Source of the DNA: an uncultured Oscillospiraceae bacterium
GTDB lineage: Bacteria > Bacillota > Clostridia > Oscillospirales > Ruminococcaceae
Reading direction: 5' to 3'
Length of the DNA: 47,313 bases
Assembly (NCBI GenBank): GCA_904396495.1
Contig: CAJFOJ010000064.1
Coordinates: 1 to 47,313 of the forward strand
The notes under the pieces were generated by a model. That model had not been told where the DNA came from and ran no database searches. It saw only the letters and a program-made list of their open reading frames with translations. Numbering within the stretch: position 1 is the stretch's first letter; every line of letters begins with the position of its first letter. The position numbers and the translations under genes were made by a program. Positions 9,334 through 18,205 of the stretch are shown one piece after another.

Positions 9334-9362
9334 TTGACATCTTGTAGGCGCAAGGGTATCAT
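9334..9362 (+). promoter_or_regulatory. Sigma-A promoter of the cupin gene
   Basis: TTGACA at 9334-9339, a 17-base spacer and TATCAT at 9357-9362, 34 bases before the start codon. Confidence 0.85.
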
Positions 9363-9395
9363 CAAACCAGAATGCGACAAAAAGGAGTGTTTTTC

Positions 9396-9728
9396 ATGCA
9401 GGTTAAAACAGACATTATCCCAAATATGTGCGGCGGCAAAGGCGAAGTCATCATCAACCATATCTTGGGAGAAAAAGAGTTAAACGGCAAATGCGGCCTT
9501 TACGCTGAGGTCATTCTAAAGCCCGGTTGCACCTTAGGCTACCACGAACACCACGGCGAAAGTGAAACCTACTATATCCTCACAGGCGAGGGCAACTACA
9601 ACGACAACGGGACAATCCGCCCCGTCAAGGCCGGTGACATCACCTTCACCCCTGACAGCAAGGGCCACGGTCTCGACAACACCGGCGACAGCGACCTGAA
9701 ATTCATGGCGCTCATTATTTACGATTGA
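9396..9728 (+). CDS. Single-domain cupin protein
   Basis: 110 residues from ATG 9396, preceded by AAAGGAG; the frame continues upstream without a better start. Cupin motif 1 is present (GYHEHHGESETYYILTGEG) with likely metal ligands H50, H52 and E57, and motif 2 (GDITFTPDSKGHGLDN) supplies H91. The length equals one cupin barrel, so it is a small metal-binding beta-barrel protein acting as a mono-cupin. The substrate cannot be told; such proteins include sugar isomerases, dioxygenase-like enzymes and binding proteins. It is a one-gene transcription unit with its own promoter and terminator. Confidence 0.88.
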   Translation: MQVKTDIIPNMCGGKGEVIINHILGEKELNGKCGLYAEVILKPGCTLGYHEHHGESETYYILTGEGNYNDNGTIRPVKAGDITFTPDSKGHGLDNTGDSDLKFMALIIYD

Positions 9729-9740
9729 TAAAAACAGCAA

Positions 9741-9770
9741 AAAGAGGTATGGAAGATTCCATACCTCTTT
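9741..9770. terminator. Bidirectional terminator between cupin and glnN
   Basis: A stem of 12-14 bp (9741-9754 with 9757-9770; GAGGTATGG arm) flanked by A and T runs lies between convergent genes and can serve both. Confidence 0.88.
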
Positions 9771-9821
9771 TATTTTATTCATGAAGCACTTCTACCACTG
9801 GAGAGGCGGAAACTGTTGCTA

Positions 9822-11906
9822 TTACACCCGATACAGCAAATCGGTGTAGGTGGGAATCGGCCACGCGTCGGAGGAAACAAGTCTCTCCGCCCGGTCAACA
9901 GCGGTTCTCAGCTCGGCCATCACCCGGCGAATGGAATCCCGGTGGAAATTGGCGTTTTCCACATAGTCCTCGATCTGGTCACACTGGTCAAGCTCTATAT
10001 CCAATTCACAACAGAGATCGTCTACCTCGGTAATCAGTGTAGACAGCTCCCGGACAAATTCCTCGATGTTGGCGTTATACACCTGCATTTTGGCGAGTTT
10101 TTCGTAAGACTCCGCCATCTTGCCGGCAAATTCCACCATGTGAGGGAGAATTTCCCTCCGGCACATCTGGGCCATGGTGTGCCCCTCGATGGAAATCACC
10201 TTGCAGTAGTTTTCCAGCATAATTTCGTACCGGGACAGGCACTCCGCTTCGTTCATCACGTGGTGACGCTCCATCAGCGCGATATTTTTCGGCTCCACTA
10301 TCGCCCCGATGGCATCGACAGTGTTAGAAAGGTTCGGAAGGCCCCGTTTTTCTGCCTCCACCACCCATTCGTCGGTGTAGTTGTTGCCGTTAAAAATAAC
10401 TTTCCCGTGGGTTTTCACGGCGTCCCTGACGATTTTCTGGATTTCCCCGTCAAAGTCTACACAGTTTTCCAGCCGGTTTGCAATTTCCATCAAACTGTCC
10501 GCCACAATGGTGTTGAGCACATAGTTGGCGGTCGAAATGGATGCCGAAGAACCCACCATCCGAAATTCAAACTTGTTTCCGGTAAAGGCGAAGGGGGAAG
10601 TACGGTTGCGGTCGCTGTCGTCTTTGGGAAGCTTCGGCAGCGTCGCCACTCCCGTTTCCAGCACACAGGAAGGCGTCTGGTCGGGGTTTGCCCCGTCGGC
10701 GATGTTTTCCAGAACGTGGGTAAGCTGTTCCCCTAAAAAGATGGAGATGATGGTGGGAGGCGCTTCATGCCCCCCTAAGCGGAAGTCGTTTCCGGTGTTG
10801 GCGGCGGACATCCGCAAAAGATCGGCGTACTTGTCCACTCCGATGATGACGGCGGACAAAAACACCAAAAACTGTAAATTCTCATAGGGAGTTTTGCCGG
10901 GGTCTAAGAGGTTCTGCCCGTCGTTTGTGGATAAAGACCAGTTGTTGTGCTTGCCGGAGCCGTTGACACCGTCAAAGGGCTTTTCGTGGAGGAGGCAGGC
11001 CAGGCCGTTTTTCTTGGCCACCTCTCGCATGACTTCCATAGTAAGCTGGTTGTGGTCGCAGGCCACGTTTACCGACTCAAAAACCGGCGCCAACTCGTGC
11101 TGGGCGGGAGCCGCCTCGTTGTGCTCGGTTTTGGAGGTAACACCCAACTCCCACAGCGCTTCGTCCAACTGCTTCATAAAAGACGCCACCCGCAGCCGGA
11201 TGCGCCCGCAGTAGTGGTCCTCCATCTCCTGGCCTTTTGGAGGCTTCGCCCCCAAAAGGGTGCGGCCGCAGAGCTTTAAGTCCAGCCGCTGCTCGTATTT
11301 CTCCCGGTCGATGAGGAAATACTCCTGCTCAGCGCCCACAGTAGGCGTCACATGAGTGGCCGTCTTGTTGCCAAAGGCCCTCAGCACCCGAAGCGCCTGC
11401 TTATTGAGAGCTTCCATCGAACGGAGCAGCGGGGTTTTGGTGTCCAGCGCCTCGCCGGTGTAGGAGTAAAACGCCGTCGGAATGTACAGAGTGTTGTCCC
11501 GCACAAAAGCAGGAGAGGTGCAGTCCCAGGAGGTGTAGCCCCTTGCCTCAAAGGTGTTGCGGAGGCCGCCGCTTGGAAAAGAAGAAGCGTCCGGCTCTCC
11601 AACAATCAGTTCCTTACCGGAAAATTCGAGAATTACCTTGCCGTCCTTCTGGGGAGAAATAAAGCTGTCGTGTTTTCCTGCGGTAAAGCTCGTCATAGGC
11701 TGGAACCAGTGGGTAAAGTGGGTTGCCCCCAGCTCTACCGCCCAGTCCTTCATTGCCGTCGCAACCACGTCCGCCACCTCTGGCTCCAAAGGGAGCCCCA
11801 AATCGATGGACCTCTTTAAAGATTGGTAGGTGTGTTTGGATAGCTTTTCACACATGACCGCATCGTTAAACACCTTGCAGCCAAACTTCGAAAAATCAAA
11901 GCTCAT
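9822..11906 (-). CDS. glnN: Glutamine synthetase type III
   Basis: 694 residues from ATG 11906 with GGAGG upstream. It makes glutamine from glutamate and ammonia using ATP in the cytoplasm. The length of about 700 and motifs such as [43 protein letters not shown] and [15 protein letters not shown] mark the GSIII family of Bacteroides and Clostridia, distinct from the roughly 450-residue GSI enzymes. It follows an acetyltransferase gene by 44 bases and asnA further upstream, all on the same strand, so it is probably co-transcribed in an ammonia-assimilation operon. A short hairpin without a T run (11933-11951) in the gap could only attenuate expression. Confidence 0.97.
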   Translation of the reverse strand: MSFDFSKFGCKVFNDAVMCEKLSKHTYQSLKRSIDLGLPLEPEVADVVATAMKDWAVELGATHFTHWFQPMTSFTAGKHDSFISPQKDGKVILEFSGKELIVGEPDASSFPSGGLRNTFEARGYTSWDCTSPAFVRDNTLYIPTAFYSYTGEALDTKTPLLRSMEALNKQALRVLRAFGNKTATHVTPTVGAEQEYFLIDREKYEQRLDLKLCGRTLLGAKPPKGQEMEDHYCGRIRLRVASFMKQLDEALWELGVTSKTEHNEAAPAQHELAPVFESVNVACDHNQLTMEVMREVAKKNGLACLLHEKPFDGVNGSGKHNNWSLSTNDGQNLLDPGKTPYENLQFLVFLSAVIIGVDKYADLLRMSAANTGNDFRLGGHEAPPTIISIFLGEQLTHVLENIADGANPDQTPSCVLETGVATLPKLPKDDSDRNRTSPFAFTGNKFEFRMVGSSASISTANYVLNTIVADSLMEIANRLENCVDFDGEIQKIVRDAVKTHGKVIFNGNNYTDEWVVEAEKRGLPNLSNTVDAIGAIVEPKNIALMERHHVMNEAECLSRYEIMLENYCKVISIEGHTMAQMCRREILPHMVEFAGKMAESYEKLAKMQVYNANIEEFVRELSTLITEVDDLCCELDIELDQCDQIEDYVENANFHRDSIRRVMAELRTAVDRAERLVSSDAWPIPTYTDLLYRV

Positions 11907-11950
11907 ATTTTTCCTCCATTGTCGTTTCCCGTATCCCTGTCACACAGGGA

Positions 11951-12514
11951 TTATTTTTTCACCGGTATCTCCTTGAGCACTCGAGCCGGATTGCCGCCTA
12001 CAACCGTGTTGGGGGCCACGTCCTTTGTCACCACCGCACCTGACGCGATGACCGCGTTGTCCCCGATGGTGACGCCCGGATTGATGGTGGCGTTTCCACC
12101 GATCCAAACGTTGTCGCCAATGGTGATGGGTTTACCCAATTCCCTGCCGCTGTTTCGTTCATCGGGATCCAGCGGATGGGTCGCCGTAAAAATGTGGACC
12201 GACGGGGCGAGCATACAGTTTTTGCCGATGCGCACCTCACAGACGTCCAAAATCACGCAGTTAAAATTGGCGAAAAAATTCTCCCCCACGTGAATGTTGC
12301 AGCCGTAGTCACAGCGAAAGTCCGACTCCACCCAGATTTCCTCTCCCGTGGAACCAAAAAGCTCTTTCAAGAGAGATACCCGTTTTTTCTCGTCGGATTC
12401 CGGCGTGTTGTTCAGTTCCCGGCAGAGAGTCCTGGCTTTCGCCCGCAATGTTACCAGTTCCGGGTCAAGGGGGCGGTAAAGCTCCCCTTTTAACATCTTT
12501 TCCCGTTCCGTCAT
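11951..12514 (-). CDS. Maltose/galactoside O-acetyltransferase-like protein (left-handed beta-helix)
   Basis: 187 residues from ATG 12514, preceded by GAGGAG. The N-terminal Mac domain ([16 protein letters not shown]) and hexapeptide repeats ([36 protein letters not shown]) define the acetyl-CoA-dependent LacA/Maa family. The presumed catalytic His lies in [11 protein letters not shown]. The acceptor sugar is not known; family members acetylate maltose, glucose or galactosides. The start is ten bases after the asnA stop, so it sits inside the asnA-glnN operon although its function has no obvious tie to nitrogen assimilation. Confidence 0.9.
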   Translation of the reverse strand: MTEREKMLKGELYRPLDPELVTLRAKARTLCRELNNTPESDEKKRVSLLKELFGSTGEEIWVESDFRCDYGCNIHVGENFFANFNCVILDVCEVRIGKNCMLAPSVHIFTATHPLDPDERNSGRELGKPITIGDNVWIGGNATINPGVTIGDNAVIASGAVVTKDVAPNTVVGGNPARVLKEIPVKK

Positions 12515-12524
12515 ATGGTTCTCC

Positions 12525-13538
12525 TCAAAGCAGTATGATTTGGTGTTTTGCACATTCGTCGATCATTTCCTGGTCCCAGATGGAGGCCTGCACCTCGCCG
12601 ATATGTGCTTTGTGGAGCAGCACCATGCAGAGGCGTGACTGGCCGATGCCGCCGCCCATGGTCAGAGGCAGTTCCCCGTTTAGGAGCATTCTGTGAAACT
12701 CCAAATTTTTCCGTTCTTCACAGCCCGCTTCTTTGAGCTGGCGCTTTAAAGCGTCTACATCTACCCGGATTCCCATGGAGGAAAGCTCAATGGCCCGGTC
12801 GAGCACCGGATACCAAACGAGCAGATCGCCGTTTAACTCCCAGTCGTCATAATCGGGAGCCCTCCCATCATGCCGCTCCCCGTTGGAGAGCGTTTTGCCA
12901 ATCTGGGTGATAAAGACGGTGCCAAATTCCTTACAAATGGCGTTTTCCCGCTCTTTCGGGGAAAGACCGGGGTATTTTTCCAAAAGCTCTTCCGAAGAGA
13001 TAAAAGTGACTTTTTCTTCGATAAAGCTCTTCATCTGAGGGAAATATTTGTGGAGCTTATTTTCGGTGATCTTCAATGCCTGGACGATCTGCTTTACCGT
13101 CCGCTGCAAAGTTTTAAAATTTCTCGTCTCCGGGGTGATGATTTTCTCCCAGTCCCACTGATCCACATATACCGAATGGAGGTTGTCGAGTTCCTCGTCC
13201 CGACGGATGGCGTTCATGTCGGTGTAGAGTCCCGCTCCCGGCTCAAAACCGTACCGCTTTAACGCCAAGCGCTTCCACTTGGCCAGGGAATGGACGATTT
13301 CCACGTCCTCGCCGATATCGGAGATGTCGAAAGCCACCGGCCGTTCCACGCCGTTTAAGTTGTCGTTGAGCCCGCTCTTACCGGTGACGAACAAGGGTGC
13401 AGAAACCCGTGTCAGATTCAGGTGATTAGAAAGTTCCCTTTCAAAAGTGTCCTTTACCAGTTTGATGGCAATCTCCGTCTGCATGATATTCAGCTCTGGA
13501 GAGTAGTGTTTCGGAAATGTAAGGCTTTTAGCGGCCAT
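12525..13538 (-). CDS. asnA: Aspartate-ammonia ligase (asparagine synthetase A)
   Basis: 337 residues, the usual length for AsnA. It makes L-asparagine from L-aspartate and ammonia and has a class II aminoacyl-tRNA-synthetase-like fold. Recognised from [29 protein letters not shown], the DQWDWEK segment and the C-terminal [11 protein letters not shown] motif. The ATG at 13538 follows GAGGAG. First gene of asnA-acetyltransferase-glnN, with its own promoter at 13621-13593. With a free-ammonia enzyme here, the glutamine-dependent AsnB at 20670 may be spared for another job. Confidence 0.97.
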   Translation of the reverse strand: MAAKSLTFPKHYSPELNIMQTEIAIKLVKDTFERELSNHLNLTRVSAPLFVTGKSGLNDNLNGVERPVAFDISDIGEDVEIVHSLAKWKRLALKRYGFEPGAGLYTDMNAIRRDEELDNLHSVYVDQWDWEKIITPETRNFKTLQRTVKQIVQALKITENKLHKYFPQMKSFIEEKVTFISSEELLEKYPGLSPKERENAICKEFGTVFITQIGKTLSNGERHDGRAPDYDDWELNGDLLVWYPVLDRAIELSSMGIRVDVDALKRQLKEAGCEERKNLEFHRMLLNGELPLTMGGGIGQSRLCMVLLHKAHIGEVQASIWDQEMIDECAKHQIILL

Positions 13539-13592
13539 GGGTTTCTCTCCTCTCGGTAATTGACGGCTTCCCGCCCGTTTTCACATTTATTT

Positions 13593-13621
13593 ATCATACC
13601 ATGAAACGCCCGCTTTGGCAA
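13593..13621 (-). promoter_or_regulatory. Promoter of the asnA operon
   Basis: Minus-strand TTGCCA (13621-13616), a 17-base spacer and TATGAT (13598-13593), about 55 bases before the asnA start. Confidence 0.75.
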
Positions 13622-13641
13622 GGTTTGGCATCTTTTCCAGA

Positions 13642-13679
13642 CACTAAAAACGGAGAGGGAAACCTCTCCGTTTTTAGTG
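13642..13679 (-). terminator. Terminator of the M42 / Met-lyase-like / kinase operon
   Basis: A perfect 17-bp stem (13642-13658 with 13663-13679) and a GAAA loop, starting 12 bases past the stop codon of the kinase-like gene. The arms contain A5/T5 runs. Confidence 0.88.
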
Positions 13680-13691
13680 GATTTTGCTATT

Positions 13692-14531
13692 TCATTGTAA
13701 CAGAAAGGCTTTCACACTCGTCAGCAGACTGCCGTTTCCCACCTTCGCAAGTTCTTCTTCCACCCAAGGCGGCATGGTTTCCCGCAGACACGCCGTGTAA
13801 AGCGCCGTCAGCGTACCCATTACTTGATCCAGCAGTGCTTCCTTTGGGTCGATCGGGCCGTACTCTCTGAGGAAAGCGTTTTTCGCTTTTTCAGAAAGAG
13901 CATAAGTCACATTTCGCACGTCAGAAGCAGCCATCCCTTGCCCCAACAGATTGTAGTCGAACATCAAGGCAGAAGTTCCGTCTCGGGCGACAGCAAGATT
14001 GGTGTAGTAAAAATCGTTGTAGGTCAGGGTTTTCGGTACTTTGCTCAGCTTCTGCAGCAAATCGTTGCAATGTTCATCCAAAAAATGCCAAACCACCTCC
14101 CCTGCAGTCCCCGTTTTTTGCCCAATGAACCGGAGGTTTTCTCTTGTGAGGCAATCGAGCTCTGAATACATTTTGGTTCCTGACTTCGCAACAAACTCTC
14201 TGCCTTTTTGGTGAAGGGTTTTGTACCATCGGGCCACATTTTTCATCGTCTGGGCCGATTCCACATCCCCCGGGACTGCCAGGCGGTATCGTTCGCGCTC
14301 TCTCAAATCCTCCATTAAAATTGCCTCTTTCGTAAAAGCGACCAACGGAATAGTCGGAACATCCAACTTTTGCAGAAGGAGGTAATTTTCCACCTCACGG
14401 CGGTACTCCAACCTCTCAAAATACTTGAGTACATAGCTTTTTCCATTACTGTACACCCGAAAAACCAATATCCCGTCCTTTTCCCGAAGTTTTTCGATAC
14501 AGTCGGGTACAACACCCATCTGATTCAACAC
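13692..14531 (-). CDS. APH/choline-kinase-fold phosphotransferase
   Basis: 279 residues from GTG 14531; an ATG four codons in is an alternative, and neither has a strong ribosome binding site. The protein-kinase-like fold is indicated by VLKYFERLEYRREVENYLLLQKL (nucleotide-binding lobe with the Lys and Glu pair), the catalytic-loop-like LTYNDFYYTNL (Asp and Asn in the right spacing, although the usual His-Gly before Asp is replaced by Tyr-Asn) and FDYNLLGQG in the DFG position. The acceptor is unknown: family members phosphorylate aminoglycosides, choline, methylthioribose or homoserine. It starts nine bases after the PLP-enzyme gene, so it is the last gene of a four-gene operon. There is no evidence that it confers resistance. 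Confidence 0.8.
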   Translation of the reverse strand: MLNQMGVVPDCIEKLREKDGILVFRVYSNGKSYVLKYFERLEYRREVENYLLLQKLDVPTIPLVAFTKEAILMEDLRERERYRLAVPGDVESAQTMKNVARWYKTLHQKGREFVAKSGTKMYSELDCLTRENLRFIGQKTGTAGEVVWHFLDEHCNDLLQKLSKVPKTLTYNDFYYTNLAVARDGTSALMFDYNLLGQGMAASDVRNVTYALSEKAKNAFLREYGPIDPKEALLDQVMGTLTALYTACLRETMPPWVEEELAKVGNGSLLTSVKAFLLQ

Positions 14532-14540
14532 TTGTTCCAG

Positions 14541-15800
14541 CTAAATCAGCCCCTTTTCCAGCATCGACTGGGCTGCCAGCAGCACCCCAATTTTTCCGGT
14601 GTTGTAGGTGAGGCCCCCTTGAAGCCAGACAGCAAACGGTTCTCTCAGCGGCCCATCCGCAGACAGCTCAATGGAAGCGCCCATAGTAAACGCCCCTGCC
14701 GCCATGATGACCTCGGAATCGTATCCGGGCATTGCCCAAGGCTCCGGCGACACATAAGCGTCTATGGGAGATCCTTTCTGAATGCCCTGACAGAAAGCGA
14801 TCATCTTTTCCGCATCCCCTAAAGCCACTGCCGCGATAATGTCGGTGCGGTACTCGTCATACCGGGGGTAAACCTGAAATCCCAGCTCCTGAAGCAGCGC
14901 CGACGCAAAACAGGACACCTTGACGGCGTTTGCCACCACCGACGGGGCGTAAAACAGCCCCATATAAAGGCTTCTATTCTGGTTCAGGCTGCACCCCGCC
15001 TCCCGGCCGATTCCGGGAGAAGTGAGGCGATAGGAGCACTGCTCAATGAGATCCGCCCGCCCCGCGATATATCCGCCGGTCTCCGCAATGCCGCCGCCGG
15101 CGTTTTTGATGAGAGAGCCCACAATTAAATCTGCACCGACGTCGGTAGGCTCCAGCTTTTCCACAAATTCACCGTAACAATTGTCGACAAATACGACGGT
15201 GTCTGGGCTCACTTCCTTAATAGCCTTCACCATCTCCCCTATTTTTTCCACAGTCAGAGAAGGCCTAAAGGAATACCCTCTAGAACGCTGGATGTGAGCC
15301 AATTTTGCTCCTTTCACCGCCTTTTTGATGGCGTGAATATCTGGTTCGCCGGTTTCCAGCAGATCAACCTGCTTGTAGTGGATGCCATAATCCTTGAGGG
15401 AGCCGTTTCCCTCCCCACGGATGCCGATGACTTCCTCCAAAGTATCGTAAGGGCTTCCGGTGACCGCCACCATGGTATCGCCCGTCCGCAGCACGCCAAA
15501 AAGCGCCACTGTCAAGGCGTGGGTGCCAGATACAAAGGTGTGTCGCACCAGAGCGTCCTCCGCTCCCATTGCCTGGGCGAAAACCTTGTCCAAAGCGTCC
15601 CTTCCCATGTCGTCGTAGCCGTAGCCGGTCGTTCCAACCAGATGAGCGGCGGAGATCCGGTTGTCGACGAAGGCTTTTAAAACCTTCGCTTCATTGTGTG
15701 CTGCCACATCGTCGATCCGGGCAAAGGCCTCTTTGCATAGTTCTTCGCTCTTTTGAGCCAATTTTTCAATTTTCGGGTCTATCTGAAAAAATTCCGTCAT
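14541..15800 (-). CDS. Methionine gamma-lyase family PLP enzyme (aluminium-resistance protein family)
   Basis: 419 residues from ATG 15800 (MTEFFQIDPK), preceded by GAGAAG; the frame extends 12 codons further without another signal. It is a fold type I, PLP-dependent protein of the family usually annotated as methionine gamma-lyase or aluminium resistance (PF06838). Signature stretches are YGYDDMGRDALDKVFA, HTFVSGTHALTVALFG, VVFVDNCYGEF and LIVGSLIKNAGGGIA, the last holding the probable PLP lysine. Substrate unproven; a C-S lyase is the family guess. It lies 25 bases downstream of two M42 aminopeptidase genes, which would fit peptide or amino-acid salvage. Confidence 0.88.
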   Translation of the reverse strand: MTEFFQIDPKIEKLAQKSEELCKEAFARIDDVAAHNEAKVLKAFVDNRISAAHLVGTTGYGYDDMGRDALDKVFAQAMGAEDALVRHTFVSGTHALTVALFGVLRTGDTMVAVTGSPYDTLEEVIGIRGEGNGSLKDYGIHYKQVDLLETGEPDIHAIKKAVKGAKLAHIQRSRGYSFRPSLTVEKIGEMVKAIKEVSPDTVVFVDNCYGEFVEKLEPTDVGADLIVGSLIKNAGGGIAETGGYIAGRADLIEQCSYRLTSPGIGREAGCSLNQNRSLYMGLFYAPSVVANAVKVSCFASALLQELGFQVYPRYDEYRTDIIAAVALGDAEKMIAFCQGIQKGSPIDAYVSPEPWAMPGYDSEVIMAAGAFTMGASIELSADGPLREPFAVWLQGGLTYNTGKIGVLLAAQSMLEKGLI

Positions 15801-15825
15801 TTTTCTTCTCTTTTCTGTCCTGATT

Positions 15826-16845
15826 TTACTTGCCAAGCTCCTGCAATAGCTCCCAACAAAGCCTCATCACTGCCTCGGCGTCGCTCTTTTTCACTACACA
15901 GTAAGGGGAGTGAATGTACCGGCAGGGAGCTGAAATAGCGATAGTCTTGACCCCGCTCCGGGAGCGGTGGATAGCCCCCGCGTCGTTTCCGCCGGCCACT
16001 TTGGTTTTGGTCTGGACCGGAATGCCCCGCTCCGCCCCCAGCTTGTGGCAGAGCTCGTATAAATCCCTGGGGTAGATGGTGGCGTTGTCCATAAATCCGA
16101 CGACAGCCCCTTTTCCCAGGCGGCAAACCGCCTGCTCCCCTGCCACGCCGGGAAGATCCGCCGCCGTGGTCGCCTCCAGCACCACCGCAACGTCCGGTGC
16201 GATAGTGTATGCGGCTACTTTAGAGCCCCGGGTGCCGATTTCCTCTTGGACACAAAAGGCAAAGTAAGTGTCAAAAGGAAGCTCTCTCCGGATCAGATCG
16301 ATGAGGACAGCACAGCCCAGCCGGTCGTCGATGGCTTTCCCCTTCCAGCACCCATCGCCGAACTCTCCAAAGTCGCCTTTAAAGCAAATCTGTTCCCCAA
16401 GCTTTACAAGGCTTTCCGCCTCCTCTTTGCTGGAGCATCCCATGTCTACATAGAGCCTTTCTGAATCGACAACCGTTTTTCGCTCCTCAGCCGACTGAAG
16501 GTGGACAGGCTTTGTCCCGATAACACCGGGAATTTTATCAGATCCCACCAGCACCTGCCGGCCTATGATCACTCGATCGTCCACACCGCCCACTTTGGCG
16601 AAGTTTAAGTTCCCGTCGGCGGTGTACCCGGTTACGATAAATCCGACCTCATCCATGTGGGCCGCCAGCATGATTTTTTTACGGGGTGCCTCCCTCCCCT
16701 TTTTAAAGGCCAGGATATTCCCCAGATTATCGATTTGATAGTCGCAGTAATTTTTAATTTTATCGATAATCCATTGGGCAACCGCCTCTTCCGCGCCGGA
16801 GATACCGTTTAGGTTGCAGAGCTCTTTTACATTCTCATAAAACAT
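15826..16845 (-). CDS. M42 family metallo-aminopeptidase (second of a pair)
   Basis: 339 residues from ATG 16845, three bases after the stop of the preceding M42 gene. Co-catalytic metal motifs are visible: AHMDEVGF, the bridging Asp region AIDDRLGCAVLIDL, the catalytic QEEIGTRGS, VVLEATT and GNDAGAIHRS. The family forms large tetrahedral cytoplasmic dodecamers that trim short peptides from the N-terminus. The tandem paralogue suggests mixed-specificity complexes or complementary residue preference, as known for TET proteases of archaea; whether the two mix here is inference. Confidence 0.93.
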   Translation of the reverse strand: MFYENVKELCNLNGISGAEEAVAQWIIDKIKNYCDYQIDNLGNILAFKKGREAPRKKIMLAAHMDEVGFIVTGYTADGNLNFAKVGGVDDRVIIGRQVLVGSDKIPGVIGTKPVHLQSAEERKTVVDSERLYVDMGCSSKEEAESLVKLGEQICFKGDFGEFGDGCWKGKAIDDRLGCAVLIDLIRRELPFDTYFAFCVQEEIGTRGSKVAAYTIAPDVAVVLEATTAADLPGVAGEQAVCRLGKGAVVGFMDNATIYPRDLYELCHKLGAERGIPVQTKTKVAGGNDAGAIHRSRSGVKTIAISAPCRYIHSPYCVVKKSDAEAVMRLCWELLQELGK

Positions 16846-16848
16846 CGG

Positions 16849-17892
16849 CTATTCCCCCTTTTCCGACCAGTCGTGGCTTACAAGGTAGTCGGCGATGAGC
16901 CTCCCCACCGCTTCCACATCAGCCAGCTCCACCACTTCAACAGGGGTGTGCATATACCGAAGCGGCACCGAGACCACTTCTGTCCGCACGCCGCCTCTGG
17001 AAATTGTCACCTCATCGGCGTTGGTACCGGTGGTGCGGCCCTGAATCACTTCGATCTGATAAGGATAGCCTTTTTCTCTGGACAAAGCGATCATTTCGTC
17101 GGCCATCTCCCGGTTCAACGACGGCGCAATGCCGATCATGGGTCCCTTGCCCATTTTACCGCATTTTTTCTCGTCAGCGTCGGCGGTGTGGGCAAAGCTC
17201 ACGTCCACGACGATGGCGACATCAGGATTTACTTTGTAAGTGGCGACAGCCGCTCCTGTTCCGCCCACTTCCTCCTGGGAGGAAAAAACAGCGGTGAGGG
17301 AGCAAGCCAATTCTTTTCCTTTTAAGAGTTCCAACGCATGGAGAATTGACGCGATGCAGGCCCGGTCGTCCAACGATTTTGAACTGACCCGCCCATTTTT
17401 GAGCTCAGTATAGTCGCCTTTGAGCGTCACCCTATCTCCCAGCGAGACAATTGCTTCTATCTGTCCCTTTGAATACCCGGTGTCAATGGAAATATCGTCG
17501 ATCTTCGGCACCTTGTTTCGCTCGTCCTCCCCCGTCAGGTGCGGGGGCTTCGACCCGATGATGCCGGAAATTTTCTCCCTGCCATGGATCACCACCTCTT
17601 GTGCCAAAAGCAGCCGCATATCCACCCCCCCACAGGGAGCTACTTTCAAAAATCCGTCGTCGGTGATGTAGGTCACTACCATGCCAATTTCGTCTAAGTG
17701 GGCGTCCAGCATGACCCGGGGTGCATTCTCCCCCGCATCGTATACATTGGCGATGACGTTGTGACAATCGTCGATAACGACATCATCGGTGTATTCCCTC
17801 AACATCCCGGCGGCGATTTGAGCGGTTTCCCCTTCTTCGCCGGAAACGCCGTAACTTTCACAAAGCTTTCTCAGCTTTTCTTTCAGTTCCAT
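16849..17892 (-). CDS. M42 family metallo-aminopeptidase (first of a pair)
   Basis: 347 residues from ATG 17892 (MELKEKLRKLCESYG), with AGGAT upstream; the frame stays open 19 codons further without a signal. Metal and catalytic motifs are DAHLDEIGMVV, SLDDRACIASILHALELL, SSQEEVGGTGAAV, VVDVSFAHT and the GTNADEVTISRGG segment near the end. It has the family's usual length. First gene of the operon M42-M42-PLP enzyme-kinase. Its transcript probably begins either at TATAAT 17980-17975 or at the promoter at 18175-18147, in which case it carries a long multi-hairpin leader. Confidence 0.93.
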   Translation of the reverse strand: MELKEKLRKLCESYGVSGEEGETAQIAAGMLREYTDDVVIDDCHNVIANVYDAGENAPRVMLDAHLDEIGMVVTYITDDGFLKVAPCGGVDMRLLLAQEVVIHGREKISGIIGSKPPHLTGEDERNKVPKIDDISIDTGYSKGQIEAIVSLGDRVTLKGDYTELKNGRVSSKSLDDRACIASILHALELLKGKELACSLTAVFSSQEEVGGTGAAVATYKVNPDVAIVVDVSFAHTADADEKKCGKMGKGPMIGIAPSLNREMADEMIALSREKGYPYQIEVIQGRTTGTNADEVTISRGGVRTEVVSVPLRYMHTPVEVVELADVEAVGRLIADYLVSHDWSEKGE

Positions 17893-17970
17893 GGTCACAA
17901 TCCTTTCTCCGTGGGCAAAACCCACCCTATATATGCGCAGTGTGCCCAAAGTGCAGAATGGACAGCTGTT

Positions 17971-18153
17971 TTATATTATACCACATCCGTAAATTCCTTT
18001 AGGAATTTGTAGGCGGATTTATCCGCCGTAGTTCTGCTTTGGCAGAATCGGCTGATGATAAAATGTTCTTACTAGTCTTGCGCTAGCAAGACAAAAGCGT
18101 CTCTCAGGCGCTTTGCAAACAGCTTCTGCTGTTTGCTTGTGAGGTTATTATAC
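17971..18153. repeat. Multi-hairpin intergenic repeat, copy A
   Basis: A run of short inverted repeats: 17991-18008 (AAATTCC arm), 18012-18028 (GGCGGAT), 18032-18048 (TTCTGC), 18075-18092 (GTCTTGC), 18096-18114 and 18115-18137 (GCAAACAGC). Its right part aligns base by base with 35597-35690, and several stems differ between the copies by paired changes, so the fold is kept. Both ends carry the word TATTATAC, which could be a duplicated target or paired promoter -10 elements (TATAAT on the minus strand). Confidence 0.75.
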
Positions 18154-18175
18154 GTCCAAATAGGGGAATTATCAA
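18147..18175 (-). promoter_or_regulatory. Promoter firing into repeat A and the M42 operon
   Basis: Minus-strand TTGATA (18175-18170), a 17-base spacer and TATAAT (18152-18147). Transcription would run through all the hairpins of repeat A toward the M42 genes. A second TATAAT with a TG one base before it (extended -10) lies at 17980-17975, at the other end of the repeat. Confidence 0.7.
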
Positions 18176-18205
18176 GTGGCGCTGTATGAAGCGGCCCCTT
18201 TTGCG

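Noticed and set aside
13692-14531. Aminoglycoside resistance gene
   Set aside because: Only the general APH/choline-kinase fold is seen; the catalytic loop is atypical and the operon is metabolic.
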